Positions 54,714 to 64,000 of a stretch of DNA of 64,000 nt are shown here, piece after piece (positions within the stretch are counted from its first letter, which is position 1; the number at the start of each line of letters is the position of its first letter). Source of the DNA: Nitrincola alkalilacustris (GTDB lineage: Bacteria; Pseudomonadota; Gammaproteobacteria; Pseudomonadales; Balneatricaceae); contig NZ_WBOM01000005.1 of assembly GCF_008973755.1 (NCBI RefSeq), forward strand, positions 300,486 through 364,485, given 5' to 3'. A model generated the notes under the pieces. That model was not told the DNA's origin, did no database searches, and saw nothing but the letters and a program-made list of their open reading frames with translations. The position numbers were made by a program, and so were the translations under genes.

Positions 54714-56153
54714 TTATCGTTCCGTCAATGCCTGAGAAGTGGCGCGTAAAACAGGTTTCAGCAAAAACTCCAGAACCGTTTTCTTGCCGGTAAGAATATC
54801 CACCTGGGTAGTCATCCCGGGAATAATGGGTAACTGACCTTCAAAGCCGGATTCATGCGTACGTAATCTGACGAGGTAGTAGGTATTATCCCGCTCATCA
54901 GTAATGGTATCCGCACTGATATGCTCAACCTCAGCCTCAAGCCCTCCATAAATTGCAAAATCATAAGCGGTGAACTTGATGACGGCTGGCTGTTGAGGGC
55001 GGATGAAGGCAATATCCTTGGGCGGGATCCGGGCCTCAATGATCAACTGATCATCCAGAGGGATGATCTCAATGATATCACGACCGGGTGACACCACTCC
55101 GCCAACCGTGTTGACGAACATCCGTTGTACGGTGCCTCGGACGGGCGAGCGGATTTCGGCCTGCCGAACACGATCGGCAAGTCCTGTTTCCGCTTCAGTC
55201 AGCGCATTCAGCCGAGATCTGGACTCAGAGAGCTGATTACGCCAGCGGTTGATAACTCCCAGCTCGACTTCACGAATCTTGTTGCGACCCTCTTCTATGG
55301 CTGCGCGGCTTCTGGATATGATCGCATTGGCACGGCTGACCTCACCTTGGGCATTGGATACCTCGCGCTCCAGACGAATGATGTCCACTTCGGAGATGGC
55401 CCCTGAAGCGAGCAGTGGTCGGGTAACCGCAAGCTCGCGGTTGCTCAAGTCCAGTGCCCGTGCGAACTGGGCGCGCCGGGCGAGCGCCTCTTCAAGATCC
55501 TGCTCACGCTGCTCAAGCTGTCGTTCAACAATGGAGATCTGCTCGTTCAGCTCTTCCAGGCTGGCCTGATAGAGTCGCAACTCGTGTGCCACTATACCGG
55601 GGGCTTCCTCGAGCAACTCCTCTGGGAATACTGGCTCTGTTCCACTCGTCAGGGCAGTCAGTCGAATCACCTCTGCATCCAGAGCCAGGTACTGAGCACG
55701 GCTCTCGCGCAGTGATGAGATGAAGCGTGTCGGATCGATACGCAGCAGCAGATCGCCCTCTTCGACAATCTGCCCCTCTCTGACGTGGATTGCTTCAACG
55801 ATACCGCCATCCAATGATTGAACGATCTGCAATTGGCGCGAAGGAATGACACGGCCATCACCGCGAGCGACTTCATCCAGAGGCGCATGTCCAGCCCAGA
55901 TCAGCAATAATATGACCGTGATGGCAACCCCATAGAGCAAGGCTCTTGCCTTAAGAGGCTCCTGTTGCATTTTCGCCCACTGTGCATCCTGCGCCCAGCT
56001 CGTGCCTTCGGGGGAGGAGATCCAGCGGCTGAAGACACGGTCCATCATCGGGCGGCCATAAGAACCCACAGCGCCGGACAGAGACCCAACGGCTTCAAAT
56101 CCGCGCTGTTCGACAGACTTGTCTGTTTTTTTCAGGTCAGTCATATCAGTCAT
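54714..56153 (-). CDS. lapC: Type I secretion membrane-fusion protein (LapC-like)
   Basis: This HlyD-family adaptor of 479 residues spans the periplasm between the ABC transporter and TolC. It has one N-terminal membrane helix (about 72-92, LLYGVAITVILLLIWAGHA), a lipoyl domain (LQIVQSLDGGIVEAIHVREG), long coiled-coil helices (about 150-320, rich in EQLEQREQDLEEALARRAQ) and the C-terminal beta-barrel with IRSPVRGTVQRMFVNTVGG. Its start overlaps the lapB stop by one base. Confidence 0.92.
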   Translation of the reverse strand: MTDMTDLKKTDKSVEQRGFEAVGSLSGAVGSYGRPMMDRVFSRWISSPEGTSWAQDAQWAKMQQEPLKARALLYGVAITVILLLIWAGHAPLDEVARGDGRVIPSRQLQIVQSLDGGIVEAIHVREGQIVEEGDLLLRIDPTRFISSLRESRAQYLALDAEVIRLTALTSGTEPVFPEELLEEAPGIVAHELRLYQASLEELNEQISIVERQLEQREQDLEEALARRAQFARALDLSNRELAVTRPLLASGAISEVDIIRLEREVSNAQGEVSRANAIISRSRAAIEEGRNKIREVELGVINRWRNQLSESRSRLNALTEAETGLADRVRQAEIRSPVRGTVQRMFVNTVGGVVSPGRDIIEIIPLDDQLIIEARIPPKDIAFIRPQQPAVIKFTAYDFAIYGGLEAEVEHISADTITDERDNTYYLVRLRTHESGFEGQLPIIPGMTTQVDILTGKKTVLEFLLKPVLRATSQALTER

Positions 56154-58294
56154 CAGGATGCACTCCCAACTCGACCTTGACGCAAGGCTTCCATCACGTC
56201 GTTCTTCGGCCCATCGGCTACCACTTTACCACCGTCTATGACAAGAATACGGTCAGCGAGAGTCAGTAATGAGCTGCGATGTGTAATGACTACCATGGTT
56301 TTACCCTTGGAGTAGCTGCTCAGGTTCTGCTTCAGTTGCTCTTCACTGGAGTGATCCAGTGAGCCTGACGGTTCATCCAGCAGCAGTACAGGCGGGTTGT
56401 TGATCAGTGCTCTTGCCACAGCTACTGATTGACGTTGCCCGCCAGACAACAGCTGGCCGCGCTCGCCAACCGGCATGTCAAAACCTGCCGGATGTGAGTT
56501 TATAAAAGGCCCCAGGCCGCTGATTTCGGCAGCTTTGATAATCTCGGCATCCTCCGCATGAGGTGCGGCTGTAGTGATGTTATCCCGCAAAGTACCAAAG
56601 AAAAGCGAAACATCCTGGGGTACATATCCGATATTACGCCTTAACTCCGCAGGGTCAATCTGACGCAGATCAACACCATCCAATAAAATGGCGCCAGAGG
56701 TCGGCTGATAGAGCCCCAGAATCAGCTTTTCCAGTGTTGTCTTGCCTGAGCCGTTGCGGCCAAGTATCGCAACATGCTCTCCCGCCTTGATCTTGAAGGA
56801 GACGTTATTCAGTGCCTGCCTCTGATCATCAGGGTATTGGAAGGTCACGTTCTTGAACTCGATATCTCCGTTGATCACCGGGCGGCTGATCCAGCTTTTT
56901 CCTGGTGGACGCTCTACCGGTCTGTCCATGATCTCATTCAGCGATGTCATGGCAGTGGCAGAGTGATGGTATTGGGCCAGCAGACCTGCTGCCTGGCTGA
57001 TCGGCGCCATCGCCCTTGAGGAGAGCAGATAGGCTGCAATCAGGCCGCCTTGGGTCAAATCTCCCTCAATAATCATATAAACACCAATAATGATGATTGA
57101 GACAGCAACTGTATGCTGGGTCCAAGTGGCACCATTGGTGATCGATGCTGAAATAAGGCGCATCTGAGCGCTGGTACGAGCCAGAAAGACTGTCGATTTT
57201 TCCCAGATATTCTGGATTTTACTTTCGGCGCCAAAGCTCTTGAGGGTTTCCAGGTTGGACAGGCTTTCCACCAGTGTGGCGTTTCGTTGTGATCCTGCTC
57301 TCATGGATACTTCTGACAGACTGTGCATCTTGCCTTGTGCTGTCATGGCATACACCAATACAAGAATGGCACCAATAATGATTGGAAACACCAGTGGCAA
57401 ACCGATCAGTGCGATGACCGTAGCAAAGAGGAGTACAAAGGGCAGGTCGACGAGGGCAACGACGGTAATTGAACCAATAAACTGGCGAACGGACTCAAAA
57501 CTCTGGACATTGGCGGCAAATGAACCAGCGGATGCCGGTCTGTTTTCCATTTTCATGCCCAGCACCCTTTCCATGATGTTTGCCGATAGCTTGACATCTG
57601 CCCGGCTGGCACCGAGATCTACAAACCAGCTGCGCATCAATCGCAGGAAAAGGTCTGCGGTCAGTACAACGAAAATCCCGGCTGCCAGCACCCAGAGCGT
57701 ATCGGTCGCATGGTTGGGCACTACTCGATCGTAAACATTCATCACGAACAGCGGCATGGCAACAGCAAACATATTGATCATGACAGCAGCCAACAGCACA
57801 TCACGATAGAGTTTGCGATTCTCGGCTATCACACCCCAGAACCAGTGCCGTTCACGCAGTTTCTTTAATTGGGGGGCACGTGAGTCAAACTTGAATTCAG
57901 GTTGAACATAAATGGCATGCCCGGTATAGATGGGCAAAAGATCATCCAGCGGTACATCAACGATGGCGTCACTCAGCTCCGGATAGATCACCTGAGCACT
58001 TTTATGACTCCGATCCAGGCTTATCAGAACACAGGCACTGTTGTCTTTCAGAAGCAGTACAGCGGGGAGCAGTGTCGCATTCAGTCTGGTGAGGGGTTGT
58101 TCCGCAACACTTGAAATCAATCCTGCCCGCTTGGCTGCCCGATGAAAGGTTGCCGGGGAAAGTTGTCCATTTTCAAGAGGAAGTCCTGCCAGAGCTGATT
58201 GTCTGGAAAGAGGGCGGTCATGCATGCGGCAGAGGACGAGCAATGATTCGAGAAGCGGGCCGCCCTGATGTTCGGAATAGTCAAACTTCGACAT
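56153..58294 (-). CDS. lapB: Type I secretion ABC transporter (LapB-like)
   Basis: This ABC exporter of 713 residues drives secretion of the giant adhesin. Residues 1-130 are a C39-like domain without the catalytic cysteine, usual for RTX adhesin exporters that do not cleave their cargo. The membrane domain follows (about 150-440), then the ATPase with GRNGSGKTT, LLSGGQRQSVAVARAL and LLLDEPSGSLD. It is 118 bases downstream of the tolC-like gene and is followed directly by lapC. Confidence 0.93.
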   Translation of the reverse strand: MSKFDYSEHQGGPLLESLLVLCRMHDRPLSRQSALAGLPLENGQLSPATFHRAAKRAGLISSVAEQPLTRLNATLLPAVLLLKDNSACVLISLDRSHKSAQVIYPELSDAIVDVPLDDLLPIYTGHAIYVQPEFKFDSRAPQLKKLRERHWFWGVIAENRKLYRDVLLAAVMINMFAVAMPLFVMNVYDRVVPNHATDTLWVLAAGIFVVLTADLFLRLMRSWFVDLGASRADVKLSANIMERVLGMKMENRPASAGSFAANVQSFESVRQFIGSITVVALVDLPFVLLFATVIALIGLPLVFPIIIGAILVLVYAMTAQGKMHSLSEVSMRAGSQRNATLVESLSNLETLKSFGAESKIQNIWEKSTVFLARTSAQMRLISASITNGATWTQHTVAVSIIIIGVYMIIEGDLTQGGLIAAYLLSSRAMAPISQAAGLLAQYHHSATAMTSLNEIMDRPVERPPGKSWISRPVINGDIEFKNVTFQYPDDQRQALNNVSFKIKAGEHVAILGRNGSGKTTLEKLILGLYQPTSGAILLDGVDLRQIDPAELRRNIGYVPQDVSLFFGTLRDNITTAAPHAEDAEIIKAAEISGLGPFINSHPAGFDMPVGERGQLLSGGQRQSVAVARALINNPPVLLLDEPSGSLDHSSEEQLKQNLSSYSKGKTMVVITHRSSLLTLADRILVIDGGKVVADGPKNDVMEALRQGRVGSAS

Positions 58295-58412
58295 AGGTAT
58301 CTCTATAGCAAGAGAGCACGAGCCGGACTTACAGTATCAAAGGCCAGTTTCAACGACCAGCATTATCTACTGCAGGTCCGGCACCTGTTTTACATTAACC
58401 GGAAGGCGGTTA

Positions 58413-59816
58413 TCAGCGCAGGCCGGTTCTTGCCAGCGACTCATTCACATCATAAGCAGGGCATGCAGACTCTGCATCAACTACCATTTCATCGGCATTC
58501 AGATCACTCAGGGATGGCAAGCCTTCACGAACAATCTCCAGTGCCGGCAGCAGTTGCCCCATGGTAGCCAGGGTCCGGGCTACCGCAATCTCACGATCAT
58601 AGAGTGCGTTGGAGTAAGCACGGCTGGCCTGGAAGTACTCGTTTTCAGAATCCAGTACGTCAAGCAGCGTACGCTCACCTATGTCAAACTGGTTTTTATA
58701 GGCAACACGTACACGGTCAGACGATATCTTGTGCTGATTCAGAATGGGCAGCTGCTCATTCAGTTTGCGCGTGTCGTTATAGGCGATCTGCACTGTCTGA
58801 CGGACATTCACGCAAGCGGTATCGCGTTGATCCTTGGCCAGGTTGACCTCTTGAAGTGATTTGTTCAGGGCTGCTGAATCGGAGCCGCCACGGTAGAGGT
58901 TGTAGCGCAGTTGCAGGCCGATACGAGCATCTTCACGTGTGCCGCTGATGCCATCTGCATTATCAGTCACACCGACGCCTGCCACCAGGTTAAGCTCAGG
59001 GCGCATGAATGAACGACGGCTCTCGACACCTGCCTTGGATGCTTCGATATTCCGCAGTGTTGCATGGAAAGTGGGGCTGCCCTCATAAGCAAGCTGGATC
59101 GCTTCGCGAATGTCTGCAGGTAACATTGTGCTGCTCAGGTTGGTAGGAGCAAGCGATGCTGGTGGCAGCTCGCCAACAATACGCAGGTAACGCGCGCTGA
59201 CATCATGCAGGTTGGAAATTTCGGTGATCAGGTTTGCTTCTGCCAGCGACAGACGTCCATTGATCTGCTCCAGATCGGCCCCACGTGCTACACCTGCTCG
59301 CGCACTTTCCTGAATCTGATCAAATACGGAAATATGCTGTTCGAGATTCTCTTCTGCCAGGGACAGGAGCTCACGGAAACGCATGACATCCTGATAAGCG
59401 ATAATCGCTTGCAGCGCAGTACCCTCTACTGTCTCGAGGAGTTCAAAATAGCGAACCAGCTGAGCGCTCTCAAAACGCTTTACTTCGCTTCGGGTTCTGA
59501 AACCGTCGAACAGCATCTGTGTCAGAGTGATTTCAGCAGCGCCGGCGTTGTAACTGCGGCTGCCACCTGCATTATCATCACGCCACTCGCGCCCATAGCC
59601 CGCAAGAAAATCTACGGTCGGGCGATAACCGCCGCTGACAATACCGATATCATGGCCCGATGCCATGAATGCATGCCAGTTGGCCTGCACTTCAGGGTTG
59701 GTATCAATGGCCAGTTTTGCAACTTCTGAAGCCGTTTGGGCGTAAGCAGTGGCTGAAAGCATGCATACACCGGAAATCAGCAGTGAAAGCGTCGTTTTTT
59801 TAAGTATTTTGTTCAT
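58413..59816 (-). CDS. lapE: TolC-family outer-membrane channel (LapE-like)
   Basis: This outer-membrane factor of the type I system has 467 residues. A signal peptide (1-27, cut near AYAQ) is followed by two TolC repeats; the first shows ITLTQMLFDGFRTRSEVKRFE, the second LRYNLYRGGSDSAALNKSL, each quoted in part. The C-terminal FDIGERTLLDVLDSENEYFQ is the usual TolC motif. ATG 59816 is preferred to 59831. It is placed before lapB, so all three exporter parts lie in one minus-strand run. Confidence 0.93.
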   Translation of the reverse strand: MNKILKKTTLSLLISGVCMLSATAYAQTASEVAKLAIDTNPEVQANWHAFMASGHDIGIVSGGYRPTVDFLAGYGREWRDDNAGGSRSYNAGAAEITLTQMLFDGFRTRSEVKRFESAQLVRYFELLETVEGTALQAIIAYQDVMRFRELLSLAEENLEQHISVFDQIQESARAGVARGADLEQINGRLSLAEANLITEISNLHDVSARYLRIVGELPPASLAPTNLSSTMLPADIREAIQLAYEGSPTFHATLRNIEASKAGVESRRSFMRPELNLVAGVGVTDNADGISGTREDARIGLQLRYNLYRGGSDSAALNKSLQEVNLAKDQRDTACVNVRQTVQIAYNDTRKLNEQLPILNQHKISSDRVRVAYKNQFDIGERTLLDVLDSENEYFQASRAYSNALYDREIAVARTLATMGQLLPALEIVREGLPSLSDLNADEMVVDAESACPAYDVNESLARTGLR

Positions 59817-59920
59817 ATCCCTATAGCCCACGCAGAGTTGAAAAAAGAGTGCATTTTGTAATTTGAAGGTAGACTAACATCCTTGCGTAAGCAAAGCGTA
59901 ATCAACCATCTTCTTTTAAA

Positions 59921-62416
59921 TTAATTCTCTGTTAAAAACAGTATCTCACGACTGGGTTCTGTCAGCTTTGTTGAGATTGTCTGCTTAAATAGCCGTTGGC
60001 GACTGTTGGTGGTCAGTTCTATGATCGATTGCTGAAGCAGTGGATGAGAGAACACATAAGTAGACGCGCCCTGCTTATATAGAATCTCTCTGCCTGCCAA
60101 TATTGATAACGCCTGCTCCAGCTCTTTTTCAGTCCTTCCAGTAATTGATCTTAGTTCTGAAAGGCTGATTTCGCTACCCTTTAAGGCGATCAGAGCAGCT
60201 AATTCACGAAGCTCTCCAAGTTCGTCAATTTTCTTGTTGAAACAGGCCAGTATCGTGTCTGGCAGCTTGTCTTCAAACACTGCATTTTTAGTCATCTCGA
60301 TCATGAAACTCGGGTTGCCCTTACTCAGGGTGGCTGCCTTCATGATTGAGTGCTCCGAATAATGCTGCCTCATGGAGGCGGGGAGTCCTTGCAGCAGCAA
60401 AAGAGAAGTATGTTCGTCAAGAGGCGGAAGCCTTAACTGCTCCGCCGGGGGAGGGACTGACATGTGATCACCTGCATGATTGCTGCGCAGCGTCCGGATA
60501 ATCAATGACGGGGTGTCAGTTCTGATCAGATGGTAGTCAAGGTAGGACAGAGTAGTGCGGTCACACCAGTGCGCGTCCTCCAGCCATATGATAAGTGGGC
60601 CGGCTGTGAGCAGTCGTGAAATCAGTCCGGCAATTTCTGAGAAAAGTTCAGATAACCGGTTTTTATTCGGGAGCTTGTACTCAGACAGAGCATTGAGCAG
60701 CTCATCGGAACTCCCCGATCTGAGGCCTGGGAGGTTGTTCAGTTTTCTGTTCAAGCCTGATTTGCTGATAAGGGGGGTGTCAGCATTCTCATAGCCAAGC
60801 AGGTTTCTCAACAGAATCAGCAGAGGGCGAAGAGGGTCATGGGTGGCATCGGGTGTGCATATCAGTCTGATGCAGGTTGGTTGTGTATCCTGATGGTTCA
60901 GCCAGTGCCTGACCAGAGCTGTTTTACCCACGCCCATATCACCGCGTATCAGCAGGCTATTGCTGGTACCTGTTTCAACAACTTTTCTGAAGCACTCACT
61001 TAGCTTATTCAGTTCATCGGTCCGCCCGATAAAACCACCAGGTATGATGGCTGAAGCATTACACTGGTAGTCATTCAGTCGATAAACGCTCTGAATACTT
61101 CCATCTATCTGGCGTCTGCGTTCACCGAATTTGCTGCATGCTATACGAGATCCCAGCAGTTGCTCCACAAGATGGCTTACCATGATCTCGCCTGGCTGGG
61201 CGCAGCTTGTCAGGTGAGACACCTCTTCGCTGATATCACCGATCAGGTCCGGAATCATCTCATCTGTGCCTGACAGCAACCTGCCGGCATGAATACCGAT
61301 CCGTGCAGATACAAGGGGTAGTTTATGCTTGAGCATTGCCAGAAAACGCAAGGCGCCTCGGGCTGCGCACCAGGCAGCATCATCCTGAGCATTCGGCCAT
61401 CCAAAATAGAACAGAGTGCCTTTCCCTGCGCCCGAAACAGGAAATGCCTGAAGTTTGTCGGACAGGATGGACTTTGCCAACTGATCAGCATCATAGAGTG
61501 ACTGGGCGGTTTCTTCTGGGTCCTGGGTCAGGCTGACCCATTGAATACGCAGTACCACCATCAGAGAGATCTTTTGTATGGCAGGAAAAGTCTTTCTGCC
61601 GGACGATGGCGAGATGTCCAGCTGTGCCGGCGTGGCAGCAATGGTTTCATGCAGGGCAAGAGTAGGGGGCTGTGGCATGACACCCAGCTCTCTTTCCAGT
61701 CTCTGGGTGAAGGTGTCGTATATTTTCAATGCTGCTTCGCGCCTGCCTACCTCTATATAAAGACACATTGCCAAGCGGAGGTGGGATTCATCATCCGGGT
61801 CCAGGCGCATCAGTTGTTGGATGTAGGTGATCGCCTGCTCTGTGTTTCCCAGGGAACGAGCACAATCGGTCAGTGTCTGGAGCAGATTGATCTGTCTGAT
61901 ACGAATTTGTGCGCGGCGTTGACTCAGCCACTCCTCAAACTCCTCGCACTGGGGCAATGAGTAAGCTTCCAGAAAATCGCCCATCAGGATACTGTTGGAG
62001 ATATCAGTGAACTGATCGGTATGTATGCACTGTCTGCTTTGCTGGCACAACTCATGGTTCTGAAGGTTTGGTGACTCCAGTTTGAAAAGATCAAGCCTGC
62101 TCGCTGAAGCCGGTGCAAAGGCAATGCTTTGTCGATTGGCAATCAGTGGTGATGTTGTGTCTGTATGCTGAAAGTTGCTGTTAATGGATGCCAGCACCTG
62201 CCTGAGGTTGACTCTGGCAGATGCATCGTCCAGTTCTGGCCAGAAAAGCGCAGCCAGCTGTTCGCGGCTGTGTGGGCGACTGCGCTCAGCAGCAAGGTAC
62301 CCAAACAGGCCCAGAGCCTTTCGGTAACGTGTCTTGAACGGAAAAGACTTATTGCCCACCCGAATGCAGGCAGAGCCGATCAGAGAGATGTTAAAGTTGG
62401 TATCTGGCAGATTCAC
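59921..62416 (-). CDS. Large SARP-like regulator: winged helix, BTAD, cyclase-like domain, AAA ATPase
   Basis: This regulator has 831 residues. Residues 1-100 are a SARP/OmpR-type DNA-binding domain (YRKALGLFGYLAAERSRPHS, LFWPELDDASARVNLRQVL). Residues 100-260 form the BTAD helical domain. Residues about 285-430 resemble a class III nucleotide cyclase (ARIGIHAGRLLSG, GDISEEVSHLTSCAQPGEI) but lack the metal aspartates. Then comes an AAA/STAND ATPase with Walker A GDMGVGKT (492-499) and LIIWLEDAHWCD. The gene is divergent from the LapA-like adhesin and upstream of lapE, so it probably activates the adhesin or its exporter. Confidence 0.85.
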   Translation of the reverse strand: MNLPDTNFNISLIGSACIRVGNKSFPFKTRYRKALGLFGYLAAERSRPHSREQLAALFWPELDDASARVNLRQVLASINSNFQHTDTTSPLIANRQSIAFAPASASRLDLFKLESPNLQNHELCQQSRQCIHTDQFTDISNSILMGDFLEAYSLPQCEEFEEWLSQRRAQIRIRQINLLQTLTDCARSLGNTEQAITYIQQLMRLDPDDESHLRLAMCLYIEVGRREAALKIYDTFTQRLERELGVMPQPPTLALHETIAATPAQLDISPSSGRKTFPAIQKISLMVVLRIQWVSLTQDPEETAQSLYDADQLAKSILSDKLQAFPVSGAGKGTLFYFGWPNAQDDAAWCAARGALRFLAMLKHKLPLVSARIGIHAGRLLSGTDEMIPDLIGDISEEVSHLTSCAQPGEIMVSHLVEQLLGSRIACSKFGERRRQIDGSIQSVYRLNDYQCNASAIIPGGFIGRTDELNKLSECFRKVVETGTSNSLLIRGDMGVGKTALVRHWLNHQDTQPTCIRLICTPDATHDPLRPLLILLRNLLGYENADTPLISKSGLNRKLNNLPGLRSGSSDELLNALSEYKLPNKNRLSELFSEIAGLISRLLTAGPLIIWLEDAHWCDRTTLSYLDYHLIRTDTPSLIIRTLRSNHAGDHMSVPPPAEQLRLPPLDEHTSLLLLQGLPASMRQHYSEHSIMKAATLSKGNPSFMIEMTKNAVFEDKLPDTILACFNKKIDELGELRELAALIALKGSEISLSELRSITGRTEKELEQALSILAGREILYKQGASTYVFSHPLLQQSIIELTTNSRQRLFKQTISTKLTEPSREILFLTEN

Positions 62417-62644
62417 ACCTTGAAAACTCCATCAGTGCTGCTGTTTCCATATTAAAGAGTGCCTGATTTCCTGCCGGTTGCTTATCCGAAACAGTCTTTT
62501 AGTATCAATAAATCATAGCCCTGTACCACAGTACAGTATCAATACAAAAAATCACAGATAGAATCGTTTACTTGCTTGATATGGCCTCAGGGAATATCGA
62601 TGCTGTTGAGGTTGTGAAAAAACAATGAAGATAAGGATTCTATC
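62417..62644. promoter_or_regulatory. Divergent control region between the SARP regulator and the adhesin
   Basis: AGTATCAATA occurs twice in direct orientation (62501-62510 and 62535-62544), 34 bases apart. Between them is an inverted repeat CTGTAC/GTACAG (62521-62536). SARP proteins usually bind direct repeats, so these are candidate sites. AAGGA (62633-62637) is the ribosome site for the adhesin. No confident -35/-10 pair was identified. Confidence 0.45.

Positions 62645-64000
<1,356 letters not shown>

Overview
The window looks like a marine or halophilic gammaproteobacterium, close in gene content to Oceanospirillales/Halomonas-type bacteria. The evidence is a type II QueF, an ECF sigma/ChrR photo-oxidative stress locus, a TeaABCD-type ectoine TRAP transporter, complete ectoine synthesis and degradation loci, and a LapD/LapG-controlled giant adhesin system. 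The genus cannot be fixed from the sequence alone. No rRNA, tRNA, CRISPR array, insertion sequence or prophage was seen.

Layout. (1) 1-9000: housekeeping and small metabolic genes: a truncated class III cyclase, a YadGH-like ABC exporter with queF, a nitroreductase, a thioesterase, corA, a periplasmic cyclophilin, and a DUF6134/SDR/NTF2-like trio. (2) 9000-13900: an RND efflux pump with its adaptor and TetR regulator, preceded by a clear 44-bp operator palindrome. (3) 13900-22050: a minus-strand operon (FAD oxidoreductase, DUF1365, cyclopropane fatty acid synthase, MFS, DUF3833 lipoprotein) divergent from an ECF sigma factor, its ChrR zinc anti-sigma factor and a DNA photolyase. This matches a singlet-oxygen response module. 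(4) 22100-28800: an AstE-like deacylase, dGTPase, YciH, a retropepsin-like protease, a MetF-like protein, DUF1285 and DUF5610 proteins.

(5) 28800-40930: ectoine/hydroxyectoine uptake and catabolism, all on the minus strand: teaA-teaB-teaC-teaD, doeA-doeB-doeX, then doeC-doeD-eutB-eutC. The two promoters that drive this region (upstream of teaA and of doeC) share the same architecture: a TCTGTA(T/G)AGT -10 region and three T-tract-CTG boxes spaced exactly 31 bp apart. This is a strong candidate for the binding array of the Lrp-type regulator DoeX encoded between them. (6) 41000-46800: hisC and the ectoine synthesis operon, with ectR divergent from ectAB-ectC-ask. Here ectA and ectB form one uninterrupted 608-codon frame; a six-A run near the junction decides whether they are fused.

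(7) 46900-50600: a small PA3496-like protein, a Pat-type protein acetyltransferase and an ArsR regulator. (8) 50850-64000: a complete Lap biofilm module. It has the LapG periplasmic protease, the LapD c-di-GMP receptor with the GWxQ contact at W125, a LapBC/TolC type I secretion system, and the first 1.36 kb of a LapA-like adhesin whose retention module carries a PAAG LapG-cleavage motif at residues 109-112. A receiver-less LuxR protein and an unusual 831-residue regulator (winged helix-BTAD-cyclase-like-AAA) sit beside them. Two near-identical perfect palindromes with compensating base changes (40697-40750 and 53585-53640) are a dispersed repeat family; one lies in the predicted teaA leader.
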